Assembly: GCA_003290465.1 (NCBI GenBank)
Contig: CP030759.1
Coordinates: forward strand, 1,269,144 to 1,333,143
Reading direction: 5' to 3'
From: Candidatus Sumerlaea chitinivorans
Lineage (GTDB): Bacteria > Sumerlaeota > Sumerlaeia > Sumerlaeales > Sumerlaeaceae
Length of the DNA stretch: 64,000 nucleotides
Shown one piece after another: positions 24,579 through 34,114 of the stretch. The first letter of the stretch is position 1; each line of letters begins with the position of its first letter. The notes under the pieces were generated by a model. That model worked only from the letters and a program-made list of their open reading frames with translations. It was not told where the DNA came from and ran no database searches. The position numbers were made by a program, and so were the translations under genes.

Positions 24579-27332
24579 ATGGAACTGTCCAGTCGCTACG
24601 ACCCAAAGGCTACGGAATCGAAGTGGTACGAGAGGTGGGAGCAAGCAGGGTATTTTCACGCGGACGAGACGAAGGACCCTTCGCAGTTCCCGCCCTATTG
24701 CATCGTCATCCCCCCACCTAACATCACTGGCATTCTCCACATGGGCCATGCTCTGAACAATACCCTGCAGGATGTGCTCATCCGCTGGAAGCGCATGGCA
24801 GGATACAATACGTTGTGGGTTCCGGGCACCGATCATGCGAGCATCGCGACGCAGGTTGTAGTTGAGCGAGCGCTCAAGAAAGAGGGGCTGAGCCGCGAGG
24901 CTTTGGGACGCGAGCGTTTTCTTGAACGGGTGTGGCAGTGGAAGGAAAAACACGGCAACATTATTGTGACTCAGCTCAAGCGTCTTGGCTGCTCGTGCGA
25001 TTGGCAACGCGAGCGCTTCACAATGGACCCGGGGCTATCGCGTGCGGTGCGAACCGTTTTCAAACGGTTGTATGACGAGGGATTGATCTACCGCGACTAC
25101 TACCTGGTAAACTGGTGCCCACGTTGCCTGACCACGCTGAGCGACGACGAGGTCGAGTACTCGGAAAAGCCGGGCAAACTGTGGTATCTGCGCTATCCCG
25201 TTGAGGGCGAACCCGGTCGTTACGCGGTCGTGGCAACCACAAGACCTGAGACAATGCTGGGGGATACAGCAGTTGCTGTCAATCCGTCGGATCCACGTTA
25301 CAAAGACTGGATTGGCAAGTATGTCATTCTCCCCTTGGTGAATCGCCGAATCCCCATCATTGCCGACGATTTTGTGGAGAAAGAATTCGGGACGGGCATG
25401 GTGAAAATCACACCAGCGCACGATCCGAACGACTACCTTGCGGGCAAACGCCACGGCCTCAAAGAAATTAACGTCCTCACCCCCGACGCAAAGATCAATC
25501 ATGTGGCCCCCGCCTACGAAGGGTTGGACCGCTACGAGGCCCGCAAGCGAATCGTCGAGGACCTCGAGGCGATGGGGCTTGTGGAAAAAATCGAAGACTA
25601 CACCCAGCGCGCGGGAGAGTGCTACCGCTGCCATACGGTCATTGAACCCTATGTGTCCATGCAATGGTTTGTGAAGGTTCGCCCGTTAGCCGAACCCGCA
25701 CGCCGCGCCGTTGTCGAGGGACGCGTTCGCTTCATCCCCAAAAGTCGGGAGAAGGACTACTTCCATTGGCTGGACAATCTGCGCGACTGGTGCATTTCCC
25801 GTCAATTATGGTGGGGCCATCGCATCCCGGCGTGGACATGCGAGAGCTGCGGAGAGATCACGGTCACAGATACAGAAGAAGGCCCAGCCGCCTGCCCCAA
25901 ATGTGGCGACAGCAAGCTCGACCAAGACCCGGACGTGCTCGACACTTGGTTCTCCAGTGCTCTTTGGCCTTTTTCGACTTTGGGTTGGCCCGATCAAACG
26001 CGGGAGCTCCAACTTTTCTATCCGACGAACACGCTCGTTACTGCTAAGGACATCATCTTTCTGTGGGTCGCGCGGATGATTATGATGGGCCTGCATTTCA
26101 TGCGGGAAGTGCCCTTCCGCGACGTTTATTTCAACCCGATCGTCGGCGACGAGCACGGCAAGAAGATGAGTAAGTCGAAGGGCAATGCGATTGATCCCCT
26201 CGACCTAATGGAAACTTATGGCACAGATGCGTTACGCATCACGTTGTGCGATTATGCCGCGCAAGAGCAGCACATTGCATTCAGCGTGAAGCGTTGCGAA
26301 GGCTATCGCAACTTTATGAATAAACTGTGGAATGCCGCCCGCCTCGTCCTCGCCAACACCGAAGATTTGCCTGCCGACTGGCTCGGGAGTGCGCTTCCAG
26401 AGGTCGCAGACCAACGTGCGAACGATCCATTAGAAGATCGGTGGATTATCAGCCGCTATGCACACGTCGTAGACCGTGTGAACCGGGCGCTTGAAAACTA
26501 TGAGTTTGATGACGTCGTCCGAGCGATCTATGACTTCTTCTGGAAAGACTACTGCGATTACTACCTTGAGCTCATCAAGCCTCGGCTCTACAACGCCGAG
26601 AAAGACTCGCATCTGAGGCGCAAAGCCCAAGCAACCGCTGTCATTGTTCTCGAGGGGGCTTTACGGCTACTGCATCCCGTTTGCCCATTCATCACAGAAG
26701 AATTGTGGTCTGCCATTCGAGAACGGTGGTCGAATGCTGACGGCAGCTTGGCGGCGACGGGCTCACTGGGCAGCCGAATGCTTAGGGCATTGCAAGCCCC
26801 GTCCATCATGGTGGCTCCTTGGAACGCAAGTCTCGGCTCCGCCTATCATGACGAACAAGCGGAGCACGATGCGGCATTGTTGCAAGAAGTGGTCTATACC
26901 ATTCGGAATATCCGCGGTGAGATGCGTATTCCGCCCGCCATGGCCGCTGCGGTATTTCTGGAGTGTCCAACCGACGAACTCCACTCCATCATCGAAAAGC
27001 ACCAGAATTTCATCACTCGTCTGACCAATGTTCAGGCTCTGACCATTGCTCGAGACCTTGAACCACCGACATTCTGTGCCACCGCCGTAGCCAACGGCGT
27101 TACTGTCCACGTAGAACTGCCGGCCGAGCTTCGGGCGGAGGAGCTTACCCGTCTCGACAAAGAGCTGGCTCGGGTGCAGGGTGAAATTGAGCGTGTTCAG
27201 GCAAAGCTTGCGGATGAAGCCTTCACCCAAAAAGCGCCCGCCAAGGTGGTCGAAAAGGAACGTGAGAAGCTGGCTCGGCTGCAAGCTGAGAAGCAGGAGT
27301 TCGAAACGAAACGCGCTCGCCTAATCTCATGA
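24579..27332 (+). CDS. valS: Valyl-tRNA synthetase
   Basis: 917 residues, class I synthetase. The HIGH motif appears as HMGHAL within PPPNITGIL...; KMSKS is intact (GKKMSKSKGN); the CP1 editing domain carries TTRPETMLGDTAV. A zinc-ribbon-like CESCG...CPKC lies near 425-447. The C-terminal coiled-coil arm (from about 855) is present. It charges tRNA-Val and edits mischarged threonine. Two tRNA-Val genes (CAC, TAC) are in this same window. Monocistronic, closed by a strong terminator. Confidence 0.97.
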   Translation: MELSSRYDPKATESKWYERWEQAGYFHADETKDPSQFPPYCIVIPPPNITGILHMGHALNNTLQDVLIRWKRMAGYNTLWVPGTDHASIATQVVVERALKKEGLSREALGRERFLERVWQWKEKHGNIIVTQLKRLGCSCDWQRERFTMDPGLSRAVRTVFKRLYDEGLIYRDYYLVNWCPRCLTTLSDDEVEYSEKPGKLWYLRYPVEGEPGRYAVVATTRPETMLGDTAVAVNPSDPRYKDWIGKYVILPLVNRRIPIIADDFVEKEFGTGMVKITPAHDPNDYLAGKRHGLKEINVLTPDAKINHVAPAYEGLDRYEARKRIVEDLEAMGLVEKIEDYTQRAGECYRCHTVIEPYVSMQWFVKVRPLAEPARRAVVEGRVRFIPKSREKDYFHWLDNLRDWCISRQLWWGHRIPAWTCESCGEITVTDTEEGPAACPKCGDSKLDQDPDVLDTWFSSALWPFSTLGWPDQTRELQLFYPTNTLVTAKDIIFLWVARMIMMGLHFMREVPFRDVYFNPIVGDEHGKKMSKSKGNAIDPLDLMETYGTDALRITLCDYAAQEQHIAFSVKRCEGYRNFMNKLWNAARLVLANTEDLPADWLGSALPEVADQRANDPLEDRWIISRYAHVVDRVNRALENYEFDDVVRAIYDFFWKDYCDYYLELIKPRLYNAEKDSHLRRKAQATAVIVLEGALRLLHPVCPFITEELWSAIRERWSNADGSLAATGSLGSRMLRALQAPSIMVAPWNASLGSAYHDEQAEHDAALLQEVVYTIRNIRGEMRIPPAMAAAVFLECPTDELHSIIEKHQNFITRLTNVQALTIARDLEPPTFCATAVANGVTVHVELPAELRAEELTRLDKELARVQGEIERVQAKLADEAFTQKAPAKVVEKEREKLARLQAEKQEFETKRARLIS

Positions 27333-27408
27333 CAAAAAGCCGACTGATCTGGCCCCAAGCTTTCCAGGAGCCTGGGAGCGCACACGTTGTAGTGTGAACA
27401 AAGAGCAC

Positions 27409-27437
27409 AGCCGCCACAGCTCACTGCTGGGGCGGCT
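27409..27437 (+). terminator. Terminator of valS
   Basis: AGCCGCCACAGC (27409-27420) pairs with GCTGGGGCGGCT (27426-27437), 11 of 12 positions, loop TCACT, followed by ACATACTTTTTC. Confidence 0.75.
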
Positions 27438-27613
27438 ACATACTTTTTCAACGTCCCAAAAGCGATAATTTCGCCGACTCGTGACACTTGGCTCGGGGCT
27501 AACTGGGCCATTCCGGAGTTTCGCTGCACGCAAACCGGTTTCGTCTCGCTGTTTAGCTCGCTCGAGGAATCAAACTCGCAAGGAATAAATGGGCACCACC
27601 GGTGGCTCGGGCC

Positions 27614-27865
27614 TTACCACTGACGTCGCATGTATTCCAACGTGGGCTCGATTTTCTCTTTGCGGAGGAAAAAGGTAGGAGCATCCGGCGGAAAGTGAGG
27701 TAAAAACCGCTTGCGAGCAAGTTTTGCGCACATGGCAACGGGGGCAAACACTACGATGTACAGCACCACAAAAAAACCGACCGACACCCACTCCCCGATT
27801 TGCATTCCGAGCTGCTTCCAGCGACGGAAAAACCGTCTGAGGGCGCTATCTTCCTGCGATCCCAT
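27614..27865 (-). CDS. Small single-pass membrane protein
   Basis: 83 residues: basic amphipathic N-terminus (RRFFRRWKQ), one long hydrophobic helix (about 24-46), then a basic cytoplasmic tail with FLPHFPPDAPTF. Similar small proteins, with a membrane helix and an FxPP-type tail, occur beside DUF5989 and SxtJ-type membrane genes in glycan or carbamoyl-transfer clusters. GGAG lies 8 bases before the ATG. It follows the DUF5989-like gene by 15 bases, so the two form an operon. Function unknown. Confidence 0.7.
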   Translation of the reverse strand: MGSQEDSALRRFFRRWKQLGMQIGEWVSVGFFVVLYIVVFAPVAMCAKLARKRFLPHFPPDAPTFFLRKEKIEPTLEYMRRQW

Positions 27866-27880
27866 TGAAAATGCTCCATC

Positions 27881-28111
27881 CTAAAACAGAGTGTAGATAA
27901 AAGCTCCGACTGCGGAATTTCCGGTAATGACCACAAATAAACCGGCGAGCGCGAAGATGATTAAAATGGGCATGAGCCACCACAACTTGCGTTCACCGAG
28001 GAACTGAATAAACTCACGCAGGATGGCAAATCGGTCCCTCAGCTTGTAAGCACTGAAGCCAAGGGAGATAATGATGATTAAGAAAATAATCAGCGGAAGA
28101 AATCGGTCCAC
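27881..28111 (-). CDS. DUF5989-like small membrane protein
   Basis: 76 residues with two hydrophobic segments. The C-terminal part (FLGERKLWWLMPILI through TGNSAVGAFIYTLF) matches the DUF5989 pattern, whose members end in a near-identical APFIYTLF. The open frame reaches ATG 28207, but GGAG 7 bases before GTG 28111 and the family length favour the GTG. In other genomes this small protein accompanies a carbamoyltransferase, an SxtJ protein and an SGNH hydrolase; only the 83-residue neighbour is present here. Role unknown. Confidence 0.65.
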   Translation of the reverse strand: MDRFLPLIIFLIIIISLGFSAYKLRDRFAILREFIQFLGERKLWWLMPILIIFALAGLFVVITGNSAVGAFIYTLF

Positions 28112-28436
28112 GCTCTCACTCCTCACTCTCCGACGCAATCCCCCTCTTGAGGGGCCTTCTTTGTAGTGTTCGGCGCAAATCAATTTATTTGCCGGGTGAC
28201 TGTCCATTCGGAAAATTCAAGTCACTAAGCCCACCCCCATGCGCTTTTTCGTGGACTTGTGACGTGTGGCTTCGCGCAAATTGGTCCATAAGTATATCGT
28301 GACTTGATTCCTGTATTAAAGTTGTGCTGGGTGAGATCAAAACGTGAGGCGCCGTAAGGCGCGAATAGTGCGCCGAGGTTGGGCGTTATGAATTGTTGAA
28401 AGCTCGCGCGGCGGGAAGGAGCGGCGGCCAAGGATT
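28112..28436. other. Divergent intergenic region before pilB
   Basis: 325 bases between the small membrane-protein operon and pilB. GC-rich dyads (GGCGCC, GGCGC/GCGCC) lie at 28346-28377. No clear promoter boxes could be assigned. No gene supported. Confidence 0.4.
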
Positions 28437-30215
28437 ATGGCAGTCAGAAAACCAACACCAGAAGAACGTAGGTACTTTGAAAAGACGGCTGCACGTAAGG
28501 CTGCAGGCCCGTCTTCGGGGAAGACCTTAGCTTGGGTCCTTGAGGAAGCTGGGCTGATCAGTCAAGACATGATCAAGGACCTTATCCCCGAAGAGGAAAG
28601 CGCGCAGACCTTGCGGCATGCCCTTGTCTCGCAAGGGTTGGTGCGTGATGATGACATCCTTGACGCACTGGCGGCCAACCTTGGGCTCGAAAAGGTTAAC
28701 CTGCGGGAGCTGAAACCCACACCGGACCTCATCAATCAAATAGAGGCGAAGCACGCAATCAAGTACCGCGTCTTCCCTGTCCGCTACGACGATGAGAACC
28801 TGTGGGTGGCACTCATTGACCCGCTGAACATCCAGATCACGGACGACCTTGAGCGCATCTATCGGAAAAAGATTATCCCCGTGGTCGCTTCCGAAGACGA
28901 CATCAACCGGTTTATCAAGCACTACTACGAAGGCAGCGACATCACCGAGCTTTACGCCTCAGCAGCAGACGAGGCAATTCAAGCGGAATCCAAGTCTACT
29001 GAGGAAGAGCTCTACGCAAACATTGATCTAACCGGCACGCCGGAGCTCGATGAGCCACCGGTGGTAAAGTACGTGGACCTCATTTTTAAGCAGGCGGTCC
29101 ACGATCGCGCGTCGGACATCCACATTGAGCCGACAAAGACAGGAATGACGATTCGCTTCCGTATTGACGGTGTGCTGCACGAAGTACCCGCACCGCCGAA
29201 AAAGTGGCAAAATTCAATCATTTCGCGTTTGAAAGTGTTGGCCGGCATGGACCTTGCCGAAAAGCGAATCCCCTTGGATGGCCGCATCAAGCTCACCTTC
29301 GGCGATAAGAAGCTGGATCTACGTGTCTCGTCCATGCCGACGATCTTCGGCGAGAGCATTGTGATGCGTATTCTCGATCAGGCAAGCGTTTTGATGGGAC
29401 TGGAGGACGTCGGGTTCCTGCCTGATTCGGTTCGATTATTTAAAGAACTCATTCGCTCGCCCAACGGCGTGATCTTGCTCACCGGCCCCACAGGATCCGG
29501 CAAGACCACCACGCTGTATTCGGCGTTGGCGACCATTAACAACCCCGAGACGAAGATCGTAACCATTGAGGACCCGGTCGAATACATGCTCGATGGCATC
29601 AATCAGGTCCAAGTGAACAAGGAGGTTGGGCTCGACTTCGCGGCGGGCTTACGTGCCATTCTGCGCCAATCGCCGGACGTCATCATGGTGGGTGAAATGC
29701 GCGACCTTGAGCCAGCGGAAATTGGTATTCGCGCCGCGCTGACCGGACACCTTGTGTTCAGCACGTTGCACACAAACGACGCCCCCAGTGCTGCCACCCG
29801 TTTGATTGATATGGGAATCAAGCCCTTCCTCGTGGCCAGCTCGATCCAAGCTGTTGTGGCGCAGCGCCTTGTCAGAAAAATTTGCGCAAATTGCAAAATC
29901 GAATATAAGCCGAAACCCGAAGAGATTGCAGCCGCTGGGTACAATCCCGAAGAGTATGCCGATCGGGTATTTTATAAAGGCAAGGGATGTGACCGCTGCA
30001 ACAATAGCGGCTATCGTGGCCGCACTGCAATTCACGAGATCTTCGTCAATGACCCAGAGCTGCGTCAGATGATTATCCGTGTGGAGTCGGCAACCAAACT
30101 CAAGAAAGCCGCCGTCCGCAAGGGCATGCGCACTCTGCGCATGGATGGTTGGGAGAAAGTCCTTCTCGGACAAACCACCATTCAGGAAGTGATGCGCGTT
30201 ACGGTGGATGAATAA
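28437..30215 (+). CDS. pilB: Type IV pilus assembly / type II secretion ATPase (PilB/GspE)
   Basis: 592 residues. An N-terminal MshEN/T2SSE-N domain (about 35-170) precedes the ATPase: Walker A GPTGSGKTTT, Asp box (TIEDPVEY), Walker B-like VIMVGEMRDLEPAEIGIRA (the common residue is I in GEIRD), His box LTGHLVFSTLHTNDA, and a zinc tetracysteine CANC...CDRC near 490-525. It powers pilin polymerisation or pseudopilus extension from the cytoplasm. PilC, PilT, PilD and pilins are not in the window. AAGGA lies very close to the ATG. It is followed by the FHA gene on the same strand after 124 bases. Confidence 0.94.
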   Translation: MAVRKPTPEERRYFEKTAARKAAGPSSGKTLAWVLEEAGLISQDMIKDLIPEEESAQTLRHALVSQGLVRDDDILDALAANLGLEKVNLRELKPTPDLINQIEAKHAIKYRVFPVRYDDENLWVALIDPLNIQITDDLERIYRKKIIPVVASEDDINRFIKHYYEGSDITELYASAADEAIQAESKSTEEELYANIDLTGTPELDEPPVVKYVDLIFKQAVHDRASDIHIEPTKTGMTIRFRIDGVLHEVPAPPKKWQNSIISRLKVLAGMDLAEKRIPLDGRIKLTFGDKKLDLRVSSMPTIFGESIVMRILDQASVLMGLEDVGFLPDSVRLFKELIRSPNGVILLTGPTGSGKTTTLYSALATINNPETKIVTIEDPVEYMLDGINQVQVNKEVGLDFAAGLRAILRQSPDVIMVGEMRDLEPAEIGIRAALTGHLVFSTLHTNDAPSAATRLIDMGIKPFLVASSIQAVVAQRLVRKICANCKIEYKPKPEEIAAAGYNPEEYADRVFYKGKGCDRCNNSGYRGRTAIHEIFVNDPELRQMIIRVESATKLKKAAVRKGMRTLRMDGWEKVLLGQTTIQEVMRVTVDE

Positions 30216-30339
30216 AAGATTGCGCATTCCCGCACCATGATGGTTAAATTCTTTCAAGTGCGGCGGGAATTCGTGCCTCAAGTAAGGGGTTGCGCCCGTC
30301 TCGGAATCAAAATTCTGTGAGTCGAGGAGACGCTGAATT

Positions 30340-32547
30340 TTGGAGTCGAAGCGCTGCCACTTTGTATTTCTGACAGGGCCGAGGGCGGGAGAAGCGCAGA
30401 ACTTTGACGCAGCACGAATTACCATTGGTCGCGCCTCGACGTGTGACGTGCAGTTCGATCCGTACCGGGATCTGTCCGTAGCCTCACACCATGCTGAGAT
30501 TCTCCTCGATGACGGAGTTTTTTACGTTTTCGACCTTGGGACCCGCACCGGAACATACGTGAACGGTGAGCGAATCGCCGAGAAACACTCGCTGAGGCAT
30601 GAGGACTATCTTCAGTTTGGAAAAGACGGGCCGGAGGTCATTTTCCGACTTGGGTGGGCCCCCGAGGGAAAACAGGAAATTCCACCACCACCTCCTCCCA
30701 TCGGTGAACTTGAGTTTTTCAGTGGTTCGGATGCAGGGCGCACATTTCTTATCCGAGGTGATCGACCAGCGCGCGTGGGACGACGAGCCGATATGGAGGT
30801 ATCGCTCAATCCCCGTGGCGATATGATGGTCTCAGGGAATCACTGCACAATTTCCTATGAAGACGGAGAATTCATCGTCACTGATACGAGTCGCAACGGG
30901 ACATTTGTCAACGGAGCTCCGGTACGTCATCGGGCTTATCTGCGGGATGGCGACGTGCTGACGCTGGGTCCGGGCGGCCCACGCGCTCGCTTTCGGATCC
31001 TACCCCCACAACGCGACTACCCCAATAGGAGTGGCACGTTTCCACGGGCACATTCAGAGGAGATCCCTACCAGAGAAGTCAGTGCCGAGACGCTTGCGCG
31101 CCGAGAGCGGGAAGCTCGGCAGGCCCTTGCACGCGAGCCGGTGGAGGGAGAAAAGGACACTGTTTTCAATAAGGAGGGCGCTCAGCCAGCGCAAGCTGCA
31201 AGTAGCGGCGTAAGCATAAGTGTGGCTGCAGATCATCCCAGCTCAGCGCGCCCACTGGAGGAGAGTCCCGCTCAGACCCCAGTCCCAGGCGACAGTAATC
31301 AAAAAAGCATGCTCCGATTCCTAAAGCACCCCGTAGTGGTGTTAGTGGTGGCGGTTTTTGTCGTCGTTTTTGGAGGAATTGTTTTGCTGACGAAATTGTC
31401 TTCGGCGTCCCAGAAAACAATACCCCAAGTAGCTGGACTTCCAGATTATCTGGCTCAAGTGAGTCGTGGAGCAGACAAACTTCATTCGGGCGGTCGCTTC
31501 ACATTTCGCCTTCCGGTGGGGTGGAATGTGCTCGAAAGCGGAAACATGGTGAGTCTTGAGTCGCCTGACAAAACCATTGCGGTGGATTATGTGCGGGACG
31601 AGAAACTTTCGGAAGAATCGGTGCGGGAAATCCTTAGCGCGAAAGGCACCAAGCCAATTCTGGTTCATCGGAGTCACGAGGGCGAAAAGCAAATCGTCAG
31701 TTTTGTTGGGCAGGGACCGACAAAATGTTGGCTGGCACTTCTCCATATCCCCCCGCAAAATGTGCCGGCGCTCGCACTGATCGAGGTTGAATCGGACATT
31801 TTCAAACGTTTACCGAATCAGCTTTACGCTCTTTTGGGAATCGAGCAATTCCGCTTGCAACCCTATCCGCTGCCCAACGCAACGCCCACGCCGAAAGCAG
31901 CCCCAACGGCCACACCAACGACGTCACCCTCCCCCGCCCCAACAAGTGTGGCGGTGCGACCATCTCCGACTTCCTCGCCGTCACCTACGCCCGCGCCAAC
32001 GCCAGTCTTAACACCATCTATTCCCCCACCAACAGTAGAGGCGGATCAGACAACTTCCCCAACGGTGGCGAGTGAAGTCACCACCGACACCCGCACGCAA
32101 GCTTCCAGTTCTGTTGGCTCCACGAAAGCCGTGCAATGTAAGACCCTTGGCCTAACCCTAAACGTGCCGGAGTCGTGGGACTTCACTGTGGATGAAAAAG
32201 AAGGCATCGTGGTGCTCCGTACGGCGCTTGGTGCTGAGCTTCGTCTCACACGCGACAAGAAGGCCGTGAAGATCGAGGACATCACCGATGCTATGACTCA
32301 AAACGGTTGGACTATTTATTACCGTAATGACAAAGGTGCGCCTCTGCCTAATTCGTCTCGCCGCTTTTACGCCGTTGGGCTTTTTAACGAAAATAACTAT
32401 GTCCTCATTGGCGTTTTGCCCAATCCGGATCGGTCTTCCTTCGTGATTTACGCCCTGCGAGAAGGGAAAAGCTTAGACGAGTGCAAGGATGAGATTCAGC
32501 AAATCGTCCTTCAGCTTGCGGCGCAGTCAGAGCGCAAAAAACGGTAA
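30340..32547 (+). CDS. Double-FHA membrane protein with Pro/Thr linker and duplicated C-terminal domain
   Basis: 735 residues from TTG 30340 (GGAG about 10 bases upstream). FHA1 (about 10-105: IGRAS, SHHAEI, GTYVNG) and FHA2 (about 125-225: VGRRA, GNHCTI, NGTFVNG) bind phosphothreonine peptides. A transmembrane helix (about 326-352) puts them in the cytoplasm. Outside are a domain near 378-500 (FTFRLPVGWNV), a Pro/Thr/Ser-rich linker (about 505-575) and a second similar domain near 590-735 (GLTLNVPESWDF). Both resemble PsbP/DcrB-type folds. It may sense kinase signalling for the pilus ATPase upstream; no Ser/Thr kinase is in the window. Confidence 0.88.
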   Translation: MESKRCHFVFLTGPRAGEAQNFDAARITIGRASTCDVQFDPYRDLSVASHHAEILLDDGVFYVFDLGTRTGTYVNGERIAEKHSLRHEDYLQFGKDGPEVIFRLGWAPEGKQEIPPPPPPIGELEFFSGSDAGRTFLIRGDRPARVGRRADMEVSLNPRGDMMVSGNHCTISYEDGEFIVTDTSRNGTFVNGAPVRHRAYLRDGDVLTLGPGGPRARFRILPPQRDYPNRSGTFPRAHSEEIPTREVSAETLARREREARQALAREPVEGEKDTVFNKEGAQPAQAASSGVSISVAADHPSSARPLEESPAQTPVPGDSNQKSMLRFLKHPVVVLVVAVFVVVFGGIVLLTKLSSASQKTIPQVAGLPDYLAQVSRGADKLHSGGRFTFRLPVGWNVLESGNMVSLESPDKTIAVDYVRDEKLSEESVREILSAKGTKPILVHRSHEGEKQIVSFVGQGPTKCWLALLHIPPQNVPALALIEVESDIFKRLPNQLYALLGIEQFRLQPYPLPNATPTPKAAPTATPTTSPSPAPTSVAVRPSPTSSPSPTPAPTPVLTPSIPPPTVEADQTTSPTVASEVTTDTRTQASSSVGSTKAVQCKTLGLTLNVPESWDFTVDEKEGIVVLRTALGAELRLTRDKKAVKIEDITDAMTQNGWTIYYRNDKGAPLPNSSRRFYAVGLFNENNYVLIGVLPNPDRSSFVIYALREGKSLDECKDEIQQIVLQLAAQSERKKR

Positions 32548-32650
32548 GCTTACCATCAACTCTGCACTCAGTGGGGACAAGTTTGGCCTCCAAGACCCGT
32601 CAATTTTAGCGCCCAATCCGATCTGCAATAAATGTGGAGGCGCCATGCAA

Positions 32651-32672
32651 TGCTCCAGTACTTACCGGAGCA
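32651..32672. terminator. Weak hairpin downstream of the FHA gene
   Basis: TGCTCC (32651-32656) pairs with GGAGCA (32667-32672) around AGTACTTACC. No U-tract. Nothing else was seen in the 280 bases between the FHA gene and the convergent deoxyribosyltransferase-like gene. Confidence 0.25.
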
Positions 32673-32827
32673 GTTGATCGTGAAAACTTGTTTCGCCCCA
32701 GAATCGCTGAATATACAAGATGCTGAATCGTGAACACCCCAGCCGATGAAACTGACTCCTGACCGCTCGGAGCTGCCGTACATGTACATGTGGAGCGCAT
32801 TGCTTGGTTAGAAGCCACGCCCGATAC

Positions 32828-33355
32828 TCACAAGCCGTGGCCGCCGCCGGCAACCATCGCGGACACCTGCCCGTTTCGGCAGTGCTCTCGGAAAGCTTCT
32901 TCAAGGGACGTGAAGTCTTCGAAGATGCGAGTAGCGCATCCTAAAATCCAACTGGGAACGTCGGCACGTGGTATTCCCAGGACAAGATAGACAGGGATGC
33001 CTGCCCAATAGGCGAGGGTGAGTTCCCCGGCCGTGCCCGCCCCCTCCATTGCATAGCGGTCAAAGTAGCACACGATAAGTGCCGTGTGATGCATCAGATG
33101 ATGTAGGTCACGGTCCAAGATTTTGCGGATCGCCTTTTGAAACCTTTCAGGATTTTCCGTTTTCCATTGCCGGAAATGCTTCTTTTCCTCGGCATCAAGT
33201 ACTTCGAATTCCTCAATGCATGGGTTGAAAACAGAAAAACCTAACTGAGTCAGTAAAGCTTGGACGCGACTTCGCCAAGTTGCACCCCCATCCGGCGCCC
33301 GCTCGATTGCCCCAGCCAAATAGACGGATTTTTCGGGGCGACTCAGTCCACCCAC
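32828..33355 (-). CDS. Nucleoside 2-deoxyribosyltransferase-like protein
   Basis: 175 residues, Rossmann-like. VYLAGAIERAPDGGATWR at the start, RDLHHLMHHTALIVCYFD and GAGTAGELTLAYWAGIPVYLV match the deoxyribosyltransferase/DUF4406 pattern in which a Gly/Thr-Glu loop (GTAGELTLA) supplies the catalytic glutamate. Members cleave or swap N-glycosidic bonds of nucleotides. The start GTG 33355 overlaps the end of the response-regulator gene by 13 bases, so expression is likely coupled. Physiological substrate unknown; a toxin or defence role is possible for this fold but not indicated. Confidence 0.75.
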   Translation of the reverse strand: MGGLSRPEKSVYLAGAIERAPDGGATWRSRVQALLTQLGFSVFNPCIEEFEVLDAEEKKHFRQWKTENPERFQKAIRKILDRDLHHLMHHTALIVCYFDRYAMEGAGTAGELTLAYWAGIPVYLVLGIPRADVPSWILGCATRIFEDFTSLEEAFREHCRNGQVSAMVAGGGHGL

Positions 33356-33921
33356 TTCTTGTGCTCCTGTTCATCGGCTTCCTGAGCAAGGGGCCTTCGC
33401 AGACGAAAACTTGAATGCGGGGTGACACCCTCGGGCGTAGGGGTAGCGTTTGGATCCGTGACTGGCGAAGTTGCGACTCGTTGACTCAATCGTAGCTGGA
33501 GGCGCAGCTGCACGTCGCGCAGCGAGAATGTCTTCTTGCGCGGCTTGCCAAGACCAGCAGCAAGCATCTGGATGTTTTTGAGAAGACGATCTGGTTGAAA
33601 CGGCTTAGTCAGGTAAAGATTTGCACCTAACTTATATCCGTACTTAATATCTCGGCTACTGTCCTTAGCTGAGAGTACCACCACAGAAACATGTTGGTGT
33701 TTTGGATTCTGACGCACGAGCTCAATGATTTGATAGCCCGTCACTTTAGGCATCATGATATCCACCACCAAAATGTCTGGCTCGAAGACGTCAACAATCT
33801 CAAGCGCATCCACGGGATCTTGGAGGGTCAGGACCTCAAAATGGGGGGAGAGTGTGATGGTGACCAAATCCAATATGTCTTTTTCGTCGTCAATGACGAG
33901 GACTCTATACTGATCACTCAT
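33343..33921 (-). CDS. Single-domain response regulator with disordered tail
   Basis: 192 residues. Receiver domain (about 5-125) with the acidic pair D11-D12, phospho-acceptor D54 (VVDIMMPK) and K106 (YLTKPF). No DNA-binding output follows; instead there is a basic, Pro/Thr-rich tail. ATG 33921 (MSDQYRVLVIDDE) is chosen over 33948 because it begins right at the receiver and GGAGGAG lies 10 bases upstream. A sensor kinase gene at 35511 is 1.6 kb away and could be its partner. It may act by protein-protein contact, for example on motility or polarity. Confidence 0.88.
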   Translation of the reverse strand: MSDQYRVLVIDDEKDILDLVTITLSPHFEVLTLQDPVDALEIVDVFEPDILVVDIMMPKVTGYQIIELVRQNPKHQHVSVVVLSAKDSSRDIKYGYKLGANLYLTKPFQPDRLLKNIQMLAAGLGKPRKKTFSLRDVQLRLQLRLSQRVATSPVTDPNATPTPEGVTPHSSFRLRRPLAQEADEQEHKKWVD

Positions 33922-34114
33922 GGCTCCCGCACTCCTCCGGAGATTCAACCCGAGAGGGATCGTCTCCTAAAATTCTCTGCCCACCAACGGTCTAAAAGCC
34001 ATTTTGCCCAGCAGGCTTGCTCTTTGGATCGTTTTTCCCTCAGAATTATTTTGACTGTAATTCATTAGCTCATGCGGTGGCCTTCTAAGTCAACAGAATA
34101 AAGGCTGCACGAAA

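Noticed and set aside
29649-30425. 258-codon minus-strand frame
   Set aside because: Antisense to the pilB catalytic region and the FHA start. The plus-strand proteins have complete motifs; this is a codon-bias shadow.
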